Positions 45,497-56,953 of a stretch of 64,000 nt of DNA are shown piece after piece. The translations under genes were made by a program, and so were the position numbers. A model generated the notes under the pieces. That model had not been told where the DNA came from and searched no databases. It was given only the letters and a program-made list of their open reading frames with translations. The stretch is taken from contig JABVXU010000267.1 in assembly GCA_013365365.1 (NCBI GenBank), positions 1 to 64,000 of the forward strand, given 5' to 3'. How positions within the stretch are numbered: position 1 is the stretch's first letter; each line of letters starts with the position of its first letter. The stretch comes from Cruorifilaria tuberocauda (Eukaryota; Nematoda; Chromadorea; Rhabditida; Onchocercidae).

Positions 45497-48408
45497 TTAA
45501 CTAAATATCGATGATATATGGTGATATGATCCGCTGCTCTGTGGCATTTCATTAGATGGAAATATATCTGCGACACATTCACCATCCACTTCGTTTAAAT
45601 GTACGTAAACGTTATAGTAGCTGACCAGTGCATCCAAGGTAAAAAACCATGGTGCTAATGGATCACCGTAATCTACCTGAATAATCTCGAATTATTTCTG
45701 GATGAAATACTGTTGAAGTTGATGAGTGAAAAGAATTAAATAGCTTTCAAAAAGTGGAAAAGATGGAAAAATTCAAATAACAACCAATTACACCTAATTT
45801 TTGTCAAAATTTTAGCTTTCATAATTCTTGTATTTTTGATAAATAGCTATAATTTTAAGATTTCTCGCTGAAAGTAAACTAACTTGAAAACTATCAAGTA
45901 TTGGTTGTTTAACTCTTATTTTTGAATAATCTGCAGTTTGTTTACGTTGTCTGATTGGATAATGACTAAAAGGACTTTTGAATAATCTGAACTAAACGAA
46001 ATTTAAAATTTTACATATTTATAAATTCCACTAATATTTTATTTTTATGCGTAAATAAATTCCACCAATAAAATATTAATGTAAATTTAGAGTTAGCCTT
46101 TTGGATATTTTATAATAAATTATCACTACGCTTATTAATTAATACTCATTTAATAAGAAATTTTAAATAATTCATGTGCATAATGAAGCTTGCTATAGAG
46201 CTATTTAGTTATGCTTAATGCATAAATTATACTTTAATGGAAATTTCTATTAAACTCTTTTTAAAATGGAGTAAATACGATATATTTTACTTCTATTATC
46301 TCTTATCTCTCATCCAACATTTTGTTGTCTACAGAATAAATTTTGGAAAATTTTTAAAGTTGGTATTAATTTCAAAATAATAATTTGAAACATACTATGC
46401 ATGACCAGCACCACTTCGATAAACCACGTAAAGACCGAGTGATGGTAACACGTTGTTCAGCGATTCAATTGCTGGCATCTAAAAGAAATTCGGAAAATAA
46501 AATCAGGATGGGTGATAATGCATGTTTTCTTATCATATAGAAAATAAAAATGAAATTGACAAATCTATCTGTACCATATGATAGAGTTTAAATGAAGCAG
46601 GCTTAACAACGTATTCCTCAGCTTGCTTTGCGGTCATTACTCCAATATAAGCTTCCGTTGATGGTGATGATATTTCCCCGGAACCGTCCGTTTCTGCTGT
46701 CAACAAGCCCTCTTCTGTAGGTGTCGGTGGTGGTGCCAAGGTGATCCTGTAATATCATCCATAAACCTCATAATATAGAAAGCTTGGAATAATTGTGATA
46801 TGAAATAAATGAAATATTGATCAGAAAAAATAACCAGTAATTACAATGAGATTATTTTTGTAAAAAGTTAGCAAACAACTGCCATAAAATTGATAAATGC
46901 TATATAGCAATCATGATAATGATAATAATTGCTATAATGATGATGAAAAATAGCTAAAGTGAAAAGACTTACGGACGCATCATTTCATATCCGTCGTATC
47001 TTTCTTTTGAGAAGATACGTTTCCGTATTCGTTCCATAGACGACGGATTTAGTGTTCGAGATAAACGTTCACGTTCCGCTCTACTTTTGTTGTACTATAA
47101 AGCTAAGTGATAAAATGATTTTTTCAAATAGATATCTTTCCTTGAAATTAGATCAATTTTTCGATGAAAATTAATAATTCACATTGAAAAGGAATAGTAA
47201 AACAATTTAAAATTTCGCCGATTTAAAGTTCAAAAATAGGAAAATTCGAAAAAGCTCCAAAACTGATGATAATTTGATGAAATTGAAGAATTGAAAATCT
47301 TGAAAGTCCTGTCTTGAAAATCGAGAAAACTTAGTGAGAGCGAAATGAACAACGATAATAGTATACGCCTTCTCTACTGGGAGGACGTGGTAATTCCGTG
47401 CTTCGAATTTTGGGTACACGTGTAGCTGGTTCAGATTGCGTGATAGAAGATGATAAGTGAGGAGCATGCGAATTCCACGTATGTACTGGGATATCCAGTG
47501 CTGTAATTGGTGATAATATTTTTTTTATTGCAAAATAAAACTTATAAATCTATTTAATGCCTTTCAAAAAAATTTTTTTTGTAGAAACGGAAATGAATAA
47601 AAATTACAAAAATTTCTCATTTTTGTATTTTACTAAAAAATTTGATCGTTCGATTTCTATAATTTCTCAGAAATTCAAATTATCTTATTAAGTCTTAAAT
47701 ATAACTTTAATGCATTTCTATAATAACAGCAATGCATACAAAATTATTTATCAATGAAATTTTAAATTTTAATAACAAAAAAAACCGATTTTTAAGGATA
47801 CCTACCTCTGCGTTCAACTTTTTTACGCAGATTGTATGGAATATCATCACGAGTAAATGCCTCGGACTTTTCCGGAGTACTTTTGGAAGTGGAACCGATT
47901 GTACTGTGGGGACGTGATGAAGAATGCCGATTAGCTTCTTCTTCCTTTTCCTGAACAAACTCTTCGCCTCCTTTACATTCATGAAAAACATTTATAGAAA
48001 AATTTTTTAGTCTCCGGGTATTTCAATTTTGAAGGAAAAGAAAGCAGAGAAGGATAGGTTAGTACGAGTGATATTCAAATTTAATACAAGATTATTGATT
48101 ATCGATTACTTATCAATGAATATTTTCGAATTCTTTTTCTTTTAGGATTTTTTTTGTGTTTACATTTTTTTTACTTCATTTCGTTTTTTTCCTAATTTTT
48201 CTTTGGGAAGTTTTGAAAAGAGTTTTTTACAATAAAAATGTCAATTTTAGATTTAACAAAAAAAGACCCGTGATAGCCTAGAAGCAATAGCACATGGTCG
48301 ACCATGTACACAGCATTCCACCTGTCTTAGTTCTTTCCGCGAATCACCAAGTTCTGATGTTGTTTGCATCGGTGAAAATTGCTGATCATCCAAGCTACTA
48401 CTAATCAT
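45497..48408 (-). CDS. protein with C-terminal degenerate SH2 domain
   Basis: Seven exons (48408-48322, 47950-47806, 47500-47367, 47094-46973, 46746-46575, 46478-about 46401, about 45676-45497) give about 305 aa. The N-terminal 190 residues are polar and low complexity, with a basic stretch (NKSRAERERLSR, RIRKRIFSKERYDGYE) and PPPTPTEE. The C-terminal region reads as SH2: AYIGVMTAKQAEEYV (like WYHGxLSRxxAExLL), then ASFKLYHM where FLVRES is expected, LGLYVVYRSG, and PWFFTLDALVSYYN (like FxSLxxLVxYY). The position of the invariant phosphotyrosine-binding Arg (FLVR) is Tyr, so it may not bind phosphotyrosine. The last intron is ambiguous: GTCATG donor with the GTAG acceptor, or GC donor with TTATTCAG; both keep frame. 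No orthologue is recognised. Confidence 0.65.
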
Positions 48409-48784
48409 TAACTATAAATTAGACAATATCAATCAATATCGCTACTAATCATTTAAATATCAATCCATTAGAATATTTTTACTGATAACAGTAAAAATAA
48501 TAACACTACTGATAATATAATACACAAACCCATTCAAATAAACGAACAGTTTGAATTAGACATAAGCTTATTTGAAAAATTGACAGCCGGTAGAAAACTT
48601 TAATAACTTAATATACTACAAGAAATACTTCAAATAATCTAGAAGTAATTGACACTCACCATTAAATTATGCTGTGGAAGAATAAGAAAGATATTACTTA
48701 CAACACTTTTAAAAAATGCCCAACTGTTTATAAATGACGAGTGATAATTAAGTACGACCACTCAGGCTTCGTCTTAGGCTAACA
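48409..48784. promoter_or_regulatory. shared divergent promoter, SH2 gene / secreted ORF
   Basis: The 376-bp gap between two divergent starts. TATAAAT at 48729-48735 lies 50 bp upstream of the plus-strand ATG at 48785, a normal TATA spacing for a transcription start near 48760. No equally clear element faces the minus-strand gene. Confidence 0.45.
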
Positions 48785-48955
48785 ATGAAACCACGGCTTC
48801 TCCTTCCACTATTTATAGTTGTGTCACTAGCAAGTAATTTGAATATTTTACATTACTGTAATCGATTTGCGTATTGTCTGTTGGACAATATGCAGAATTG
48901 CGATCGACATAAATTGCGATGTTCCTTTCTATCTAATAAAACTTTCCATGGTTAA
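48785..48955 (+). CDS. putative 56-aa secreted four-cysteine peptide
   Basis: Uninterrupted 56-codon frame. It starts with a typical signal peptide (MKPRLLLPLFIVVSLAS, cleavage likely after A16 or S17). The predicted mature part is about 39 aa with four cysteines spaced C-x5-C-x7-C-x6-C and a basic end. A TATA box lies 50 bp upstream, and a CGTCTTAG acceptor lies 7 nt before the ATG. I recognise no family. A possible GTAATT donor after the signal peptide leads to no acceptor that keeps a useful frame, so the single-exon model is preferred. Function unknown; such peptides are often secreted signals or effectors, which is inference only. Confidence 0.45.
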   Translation: MKPRLLLPLFIVVSLASNLNILHYCNRFAYCLLDNMQNCDRHKLRCSFLSNKTFHG

Positions 48956-50185
48956 TTTTATTGGAAGAATATATGTCTTTTCAACAATTTTGCTTCGAAA
49001 TCTTGAAAGCATACATGTGCACAGAGAGTTAATCGAAAGTGCTAAAATGAAATTTCGTCAAAAGTTCAAATTAGCTTGAAACTAAAACATTATTTTAGAA
49101 TCAGTTTATTGATAGGCAAGACTTGAATGCAAAAAAGAAGCTTTATTTTCACAGTCAAATAATTCATTTATGAAGGCATTTAGTTTAATTACAATACATA
49201 CAAGATATACGTACAGATAGAGAAACGAATAAATAAATGAACTTCAAAATTATATACCATGAATCGTATTGAATTTTTAAAGCCTTTGTTTGAAGTGAAG
49301 AGATAAATAAAATATAGCAAACAAGTATGAATAATTTTAAAAGACAAGATAATTCTATCACCTACAATTAAACAACAAATACACGAGAAAATTGGATAAG
49401 CACTTTGGAACACCGGAAGATAACAATCACAAAAGCAATAAACCGCTTATAGTTGTTTTCCGAAATTTCAAATCGATATTGAGCTAATAATAATCTTATG
49501 TAAAATAGAATCGTAAGAAAGAAAATTTGCTACAGAATTTGAAATTCTCTGTAACAAAGAAAAAAAATTGGAAACTAGAAATCAACAATTGAAAAGATTT
49601 TTTTCAAAAAGGAGATTGCAATTTGAAAAGGAAGAGAAGAAAATGAGAAATGTCCATTTCCAGTCTATTTTTCATTAGCGAGAAATTTAATAACGCATTG
49701 ATTCCATTACTTTGTACAATAAACTAAGAAAGAAGTTGGAAAGATACTCAATGATACTTTATACACTGAAATACATATAAATACACATCTGCAAAAAATG
49801 AAAACGAAAACTTACAATCACAGTGAGATTCTCTAAGGAGATGCAGATAATGAAGCAGAAAAGACGCACAAAGTTTCTGATGTAGTAATAATTAAATCAA
49901 AAATTAACCAAATACTGTATCAAGATCCTTTTCCTTGAATCTTTTGCAATGAGTACTTGCAAATTTTTTCCAAGAATCATTTAAATCTAAAAGAAATTAT
50001 TTGTATTAAGAACCCTTAATATTTGATAGCATTACTACCTCTTTTTGTGGAGGATATCTGAAGCAGGAAGCACAAAACTAAAGCAAAAATACACATTCTT
50101 TAAAAGAGAACCGTACGATGAAATCAGAATTGACAATCATTCTAATTATTCCCTCGATGAACCTTCCTTTGGATTTGTTTCATTA
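48956..50185. other. intergenic, secreted ORF to SLCO 3' end
   Basis: AT-rich sequence that should hold the 3'UTRs of both neighbours. The overlapping frames at 48867-49079 and 49189-49413 lack signal, homology or splice support. Nothing else was recognised. Confidence 0.5.
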
Positions 50186-53100
50186 TCAATTGCTTCCGGT
50201 GATATTTGCTCGTATTTTTACTGCTACTTCTGTATCGTCTTCATTAATTCGTTTCAATTCTGAATTCTCAGTGACTGCTTCCGTCGGCAGTGGATCATCA
50301 CGCATTTGCGATGAGAAAAATAACAATGTGCAAATTAGAAACACCATGGCGATTGTCTGAAATATATATTCCTCTTCATTTCAACTTTAGGAATGTTTTC
50401 ATTCTATTTCATTCTATTTCATTCTATTTAAATAGTTTCAAAGTTATTAAATATTTACATGCGAAAGCAATATCCGCTAAAAATTCAAAATATTGAAAGT
50501 CCATTATCTGTATTATGATAAGGCTGTTCAAGTCAAAAACTGCTCCACAAAAAAAAACTTGCCTGACCGATCACACTAAAAGCAAGGAAAAGGTCGGCCA
50601 AAAGTTTATTCTGATATAGCATGCAGCTCCCTTGCTGAAAATTATGAAATTGAAAAACTTAATTTTCATAGAATCTAAAAACAAAATCGAAATTCGAATA
50701 GTTACTTTTCCGGAGCACACATCCAAATTATAACGAATACATGATACATCGAACATCCATCCAAAAAGGACTGGTGCAGGAATGGTACCGATAACTCTTA
50801 CCAGAATCCATTGAATTCCAAGAGCGAATGAACGCTCAGCGTAATCAACTGTTCTAAAAAAAAAATTAATTTATTCCATAATTATTACACATAATGAAAA
50901 AAGTTTTTAAAAAATGCCATTAAAGCGTTTAACGGATTTTTTCATTAATCATTTGCTTTAAAAGAATTAGAAAAGTGAAGTAAGCTTCGGAATATTTCCC
51001 AAAATTTCTAGCTCAATATTAAAAAATTTAAAACTAATACCTTAATACTATTGAAATTAATGGAACTCCAACAGCAAATGCAAAGAAACAGAATGGAGCG
51101 AACAAAGCAAGAAATCCAAATAATCCTCTGCATTTCGATTCACACATTCCATTCTTGACAGTCCTATATCCGAATCTAGTATTTTCAGGTACACATGAAC
51201 AGTTATTATACATCTGAAATAAACATCAAAATTACATTTTGGCCGCTTCAAGATCTTGTTTACTTGGAGCAATAACTGCTATCCCTGCTGTGAAAGTGAT
51301 TTAACTCTTCCTTTATAGCACACTATAAATCTATAGTTCTAGGATTTTACTAAATTTTCAGTTAGAACACAAATAACACTCTACAAATAACCTTTCTGAG
51401 CGGTTCATAATTTTGTTGACAACCGGCAAAACATGGTGAATAGAAAGAGATTTGTTTATCATTGTAAAATTCAGCACATACTGGATGATATTCACTTGGG
51501 ACACAGTCACAATGACGATTGCACTTGGATTTTAAAGAAGGTAATACTTCTGTACCATTATTTTTCTGATTCGAATTTGAAGTACTGCTAAATCAATAAA
51601 ATAAGTAGAAATAGAAAGATAGAAAAGTAATGTTAGAGATTGAAAGTTCGAAATCTCTGGTAACAAAAAACTGAAATAAGATCTCTTCCTTTAAATTCTA
51701 GGGCATATGACTTCAAATGCAACAAATTTTTTCATTCTTCCTCAAAAAGCCTGAATATGACACTAATAATTACTGATCAGTAAATTAATTCTAATTTGAG
51801 AAAAAGATTTTAAAGTATAAACTCACGTATCCACTTCATAATACTCTTCAATTCCAGCAAGCGGATCATGATCACAATAAACGAGATACATTGGAGATAA
51901 GATTAGCGTACACATTAGCAATGCTATGCAAAACTTCAAAGTTTTGATACAGCTTAAACGGAACCGTTGAACGACGAAACCACTGAACATTGTACCTATT
52001 CCAGCCATTGGAACCATTATACATCCTAAAACCGGTTTTGGTTTTAAACAGTATAGATCTTATCTGAAAGAATAAGTTGCAACTTCGAATCTTTTCAATA
52101 TAAATAACAACTATACCAATTAACATGTTTGCTTTGCTTGGTGCAACGCTAAACTGTCGTTCGAGATACTTTGACATGAAGGTCGACGCACCCGTTACAA
52201 TGAATCCTGTAAATTTCGCACAGACAATAACAAAAATCATTGAAGCATCACAAGTAATGTGACATGAACGTTCCAGCAGCTTTAGGACACTCCATGTTTT
52301 ATATTCATATAATTTCTTTTTCATAACAATTGTTAATTCTTTGTCATGCTCTAAAAATTTCAAGAATTTTCATACCATTAATAACTCTGAAGAATAAATA
52401 TCTATAAAAAGGATAACTCGACCAATGCCCAGACATCCAATACAAAACATTTGAAAATTTCAAACGAGATATGAAGAGAACAAAGAGATGAAGATCTTAT
52501 GCCACGCCTAATCTGCACTTATAAATAAGGACAAAAATATGAATTAAATGTGGAGCGATGGATCGCGTGGTGTTGTTCTTTGTCATAACCCTAATTTGGT
52601 TAACGGAACGTACTCTCACAGATAAGTGCTTTCGAAATATTGAGTTTTATTCATTTATGTATACGGAAGAGATAACCTGATACAAATGTTTTTGATAACT
52701 GTTTCTGTACAAAAAAGTTTACAAAAATTTTCAGATCTTTATATTTCAGAAAAAGATTTTGGCACTGAAAGAAGAGGATGGCAAAGAATGATCGCCAAGA
52801 GAGTACAAGAATCAATTCATCAAGATGAGGTACCAGAATCAATGAACAAAATTCGACGCTTTAAATGGAACACTTATCCCGTTATTCTCGAAAAGAAAGG
52901 AATAAGGAAAAAGAAACAGGAAACTTTATTTAAACCTAACGGCCAAAATAATAGTCAATATGGGTTACGCAGCATATACAAGTATGGAGGGCATGGAATA
53001 TTTGGACAAATAACAATAACTGAGTAGCCAAGTAATTTGTTTTTAGATTACCTTAAAAGTAATCAAAATTTAATGAAACTTTTCGATTTCGAATTTGTTT

Positions 53101-56100
53101 AATGAAAATTTTAGAAATTTAATGAAAACATACCATCAACAGCCATGGCAAAAGTAATGAGCATGTAGCTACCATTTGATATTATTCTATAAATAGCAAT
53201 TGGTATATGTCGTACGTCAAGCCATATGTGGTACCAAATTGGACCACGATTGTTTTGTAGTGCTGGCATTGATTCGCCAATTGTAATAGTTTGAACAGTT
53301 GTCGTGCCTTTGAAAGATCAATCTTTTATACTGAATTTTTAATAAGAACTAAGGAAATTAACTGAGAGTCCAAGAACTCGAGAATACTACCAGATCGATA
53401 ATAATCAATTCATACGATTTCATAATGTTTTGAGGTTCTCAAATTTAAGGAAGATAGGAGATTCTCAACAATATTGACTTCAATTCCACGTTACATTAAG
53501 ATGAAAAAGCTGTTTTTCAATTCAATTTAAAAAATGAGAAAGTAGGCTTGGTTCATTAAACAATACTAGTCATTTTAGATTATGATGAGCTCACTTCCAA
53601 ATACAATCCTCGAATCTCATAAAAACTTTAATTTCCATCATTATATAGATGGTACACGTATCACATGACTAAAGTACGCATAAGTCTCACCTTCACTATT
53701 AGCTGGTAAAAGTGGTCCACAAACTGCAACGGTTTTACTAGTTGATGGAATACCGCAACATTCTGGAGTACGTTTTTTTGCACCAGCTATCGTTTCTTCG
53801 TGTAATCGTGTTCTGCAAATAAGAACGAAATATTAATAAGTTTATACTATGTATTGAAAGTTTTCATACAAATTTTTGAACTTCAAATCGTATTCTTTAG
53901 CGAAATCAAACGTAGAAAAAAGCAAATTTAAACGTACCGATGCCATTTAAGAGATTCTGGAAGGACTTTCGGCAAAACCACTATTGGAAAAACGGCAATC
54001 AAAGCCAGAGTGCTAGCTATCTGAAAGCCAATCCACCAAGCACCAACCCACTTTGGATCGGTTTCATCGATACTTATAATCCTTGAAAAATATTCTAACG
54101 ATAAAAAAGTAGAAAAGTTATTGGATAAGATATACTAAACGCAAAGGGACTAACTTGATATAAAGCTCCGATTGTAAGAAGTCAGTATGATAGCGTAAGA
54201 ACGAACTAGACATCAAGAATCCGAAGGCTGGACCAAATATTGCAAAGGCGTAGAAAATACCTGAATATATATGAGCATATTCCCATTGTAAAATACAGTA
54301 AAAATTCAAAAACTCAATTGGCAATTATATACTATACTCACTCATAAAATATTCCAATTCATTTTGACTGATACAACCTTTTTTCAAGTAATATTAGCCT
54401 ACAGATTGTTTTAAAATATTCTCAAATAACAAAATATTAAAATTCAAAACTACCAAGATAAAGCGAAGAAAGAGTTGGGCCAACGTTTTCATCGATGTAA
54501 CTAACACCAAGAGTAAATAGTGGTGTTGCACCAATACCATGAAGAAAATGACCAAGACAAAACAGGAATACATATCGAAAAGTGCCGGGCTAAAAAATTA
54601 AAGCTGTATGTACATTCGTTCTCGATGACTTGAAAGCTTAGAATGAAATTCTTTAAAATCAAATTGCCTGATCTTCGGGTGATGGGCAATCTCGTAAAGC
54701 TTCAGCACTAGCTGCTGACATCAGTGAATAAACTGAATTATTTCGCACAGCATAATTTGTTCTGTCGCCTGAAAAAATTTGCTTTAGAAAATTAATAAAA
54801 GTTGCAATATTTCGTTCTACATATTCTGCCAATTTAATGAAAAATGACAATTATATAACCAGAACATATTTACATTCCACTCACTCCATTTTTAACATAT
54901 AAACGTTAATAGTAATTTGCTTAACAGATAAACAAAGTGTTAAACTGTAAGGTACTGCAAAAAAGGTATGCCATCTTTAAGCATGAAGTACTTCTAATGA
55001 GTGCGCAAGTAAACAAAAGGATTTTGATTATCTAATATGGTAACACCATAATAAAGACACTAAGGAACTGTTAAATATAAGTAAACATTAATTTACTATC
55101 AACTCCAAATTTATAGATGATCGTTTGATGATATTTAGAAGCAATAAATAATCTACAAAAAATTTTTATTATTTAGCCATTCATTCATTTCAGAGTCAAA
55201 AAAATTATATGCAAAATGCCTAGTTAACTTTTACCAAAATGAGGAAAAAGAGTAAAAAGAGGAAAAGAGGAAAAATAGAGGAAAAAAAAAGAGGAAAAAT
55301 AATAGTAACAATAGAGCAAACAACGCTAACCGGAAGATGGATGTGAAAGATCGCATTTACTAAAAGTTGGTTCGCGAGCATTATAAGCGGAAGTATATGA
55401 ATCTGAGAAATTATGCGGCATTGAAAAAATAAAGCTGCCTAATGCCATCAGCAATAGCCCCATTGCAAGTACCATCGGTTTTGAGTGACGTCCACCAAAG
55501 TAAGAGACAGGTATACACAACAGTACATATCCAAAATCGTAAAACTATAAAAAAGTTTCTATGACTCAAATGAATTAGAACTTAGTGCTAAGTTATTTTT
55601 ATTAAAGCTGTAATAAGAGAGAAAGATTAAGAATAATTACTTATAACATTTACCTGCATTATACGACCTATAGTTGATGAGTTGAACTGAAATCTTCGTT
55701 CTATGGAAGTTATTGCAGAAGGAACCAAACCATTTACAAGCAATCCTTGTACTGTACAAAACCAACATAACCATAACAACATCCAATTCCTCTTACCAAA
55801 TCGTTGTAACCATTTAGGCCTGAAATCCTTGAGAGCACATATAAAACTGTTCTCATAAACTTGAACGCATATTACATTGGAGCAGAATATTTTAATGATT
55901 AAAAGAGAATATGGTAGAATAAATAATCACATTTTTCAAGCTGCAAGAAGTCAATTAGATATTGTATTGTTGACTAAATCAAAGTTGTTTTAATCACAGA
56001 TAGCTTATTCAAGCAATGAATTTAAGAGACAAGTGAGGTAGTAATACGCCAAATATTATATGAAGGATCAAGAGAAATTCAGTACGCTAAATCCTAGGAA

Positions 56101-56953
56101 CCAGATTCAAAATACAGTATGAAAAAAGGATCATTAATTTCCGATGAAGAGGACTACTTTACATGCGATACATTAATTATTTTCTTAAATCGAAAAATGA
56201 CTAAAGTCAAACTGCAAAAAAGATTTTGAAATATCACTTCTTGATACTTCAATGACATAAAGTTTGAAGGACATAAATGTAACATATGTGAGAGAAGAGA
56301 AAAACAGAAAATTTAACCTCCAATTCCGTAATCCAACCAAGGATTCCGTTGCCATGACATTGATCTCTTTCTCGATAGCTTGAATTTGTTGCTGCTTCTG
56401 CCATACAAATACTGTTGACCAAGACTTTTCTCGTTTTTGCGTTGGCCACGGTGGACCCGATGCAAAACCATTGTTATAATTCCTGAAATCGAAAGTTAAA
56501 TAATTTCTATTGCGCTGAATAGTTCCACTTGAGAACAATATTCAAAAACTTTTTTGGCCAAAAAAAATTATTGACCTATAATGTCCAGCAGGCCTTTTTT
56601 TGGATTCTTCTGAATTAGACGGTACAGATTTGTCGTTAAAGGCATCACGTGCTGGAGATTCTGAAGTTTTAATTGCAATGAAGAATTGATTCTATCATTT
56701 TAAAGAGATTCGAAATAAATGAAGAATTAATTCGAATGTTTCAAATAGATTTACAATAAAAAACTTTTTATAATAAATAAATCATAAGAGGGAAGATGAA
56801 TTATATAAAACAGTAACAACCATAACTGGAAGATGATGGCTTTTCGAGATCTCCCGGAGCTGATCGGGTTTCAGCATTTCTTACATTATCAACCACATCT
56901 GTACACTCAACGTTCAACATATTATCAACTGTATCATCATTTATTGGTTGCAT
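50186..56953 (-). CDS. SLCO-like: organic anion transporter, SLCO/OATP family
   Basis: Eighteen exons close exactly to 864 aa: 56953-56821, 56660-56576, 56482-56318, 55819-55654, 55544-55331, 54768-54668, 54589-54454, 54260-54155, 54081-53938, 53812-53691, 53307-53134, 52206-52117, 52025-51827, 51587-51392, 51213-51041, 50853-50706, 50634-50563, 50356-50186. OATP hallmarks are QGLLVNGLVPSAITSIERRF (TM1), GIGATPLFTLGVSYIDENV (TM4), DPKWVGAWWIGF (TM5-6), GASTFMSKYLERQF (TM7), the Kazal-like loop (CNRHCDCVPSEYHPVC...SPCFAGC) and ERSFALGIQWILVR (TM11). The 12-TM topology fits sodium-independent uptake of amphipathic organic anions; the substrate is unknown. Introns after exons 6 and 17 start with GC (CAG|GCAATT at 54667, CAG|GCAAGT at 50562). 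Exon 12 has an alternative acceptor at 52350 that can replace exon 11 (854 aa). The AG just before the ATG suggests trans-splicing. Confidence 0.92.
52520..52527 (+). promoter_or_regulatory. TATA box for the nested plus-strand gene
   Basis: TATAAATA lying 38 bp upstream of the ATG at 52558, placing a transcription start shortly before the start codon. Confidence 0.5.
52558..53027 (+). CDS. putative secreted basic peptide nested antisense in SLCO
   Basis: Two exons (52558-52609, 52750-53027; GTACTC donor, TTTATATTTCAG acceptor, phase 1) give 109 aa. The first exon is a signal peptide (MDRVVLFFVITLIWLTE). The rest is polar, without cysteine, and rich in basic pairs and runs: ERRGW, AKRV, IRRFKW, LEKKGIRKKKQ. 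It ends with a Gly/Tyr-rich stretch (YGLRSIYKYGGHGIFGQ). Multiple dibasic sites are what a processed peptide precursor would show, but no known neuropeptide motif is recognised. It lies on the strand opposite SLCO, inside the intron between exons 11 and 12, with its own TATA box. AATGAA at 53071-53076 is a possible poly(A) signal. Without the intron, the downstream frame alone opens at 52686. Confidence 0.55.

Noticed and set aside
47207..47991. Minus-strand frames of 86 and 94 aa in the SH2 gene
   Set aside because: They are alternative-frame readings of SH2-gene exons 2 and 3. The chosen frame joins neighbouring exons in phase, these do not.
48867..49079. 70-aa frame overlapping the small secreted ORF
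   Set aside because: It lacks a signal peptide and conserved features. The overlapping 56-aa frame has a signal peptide, TATA box and cysteine pattern.
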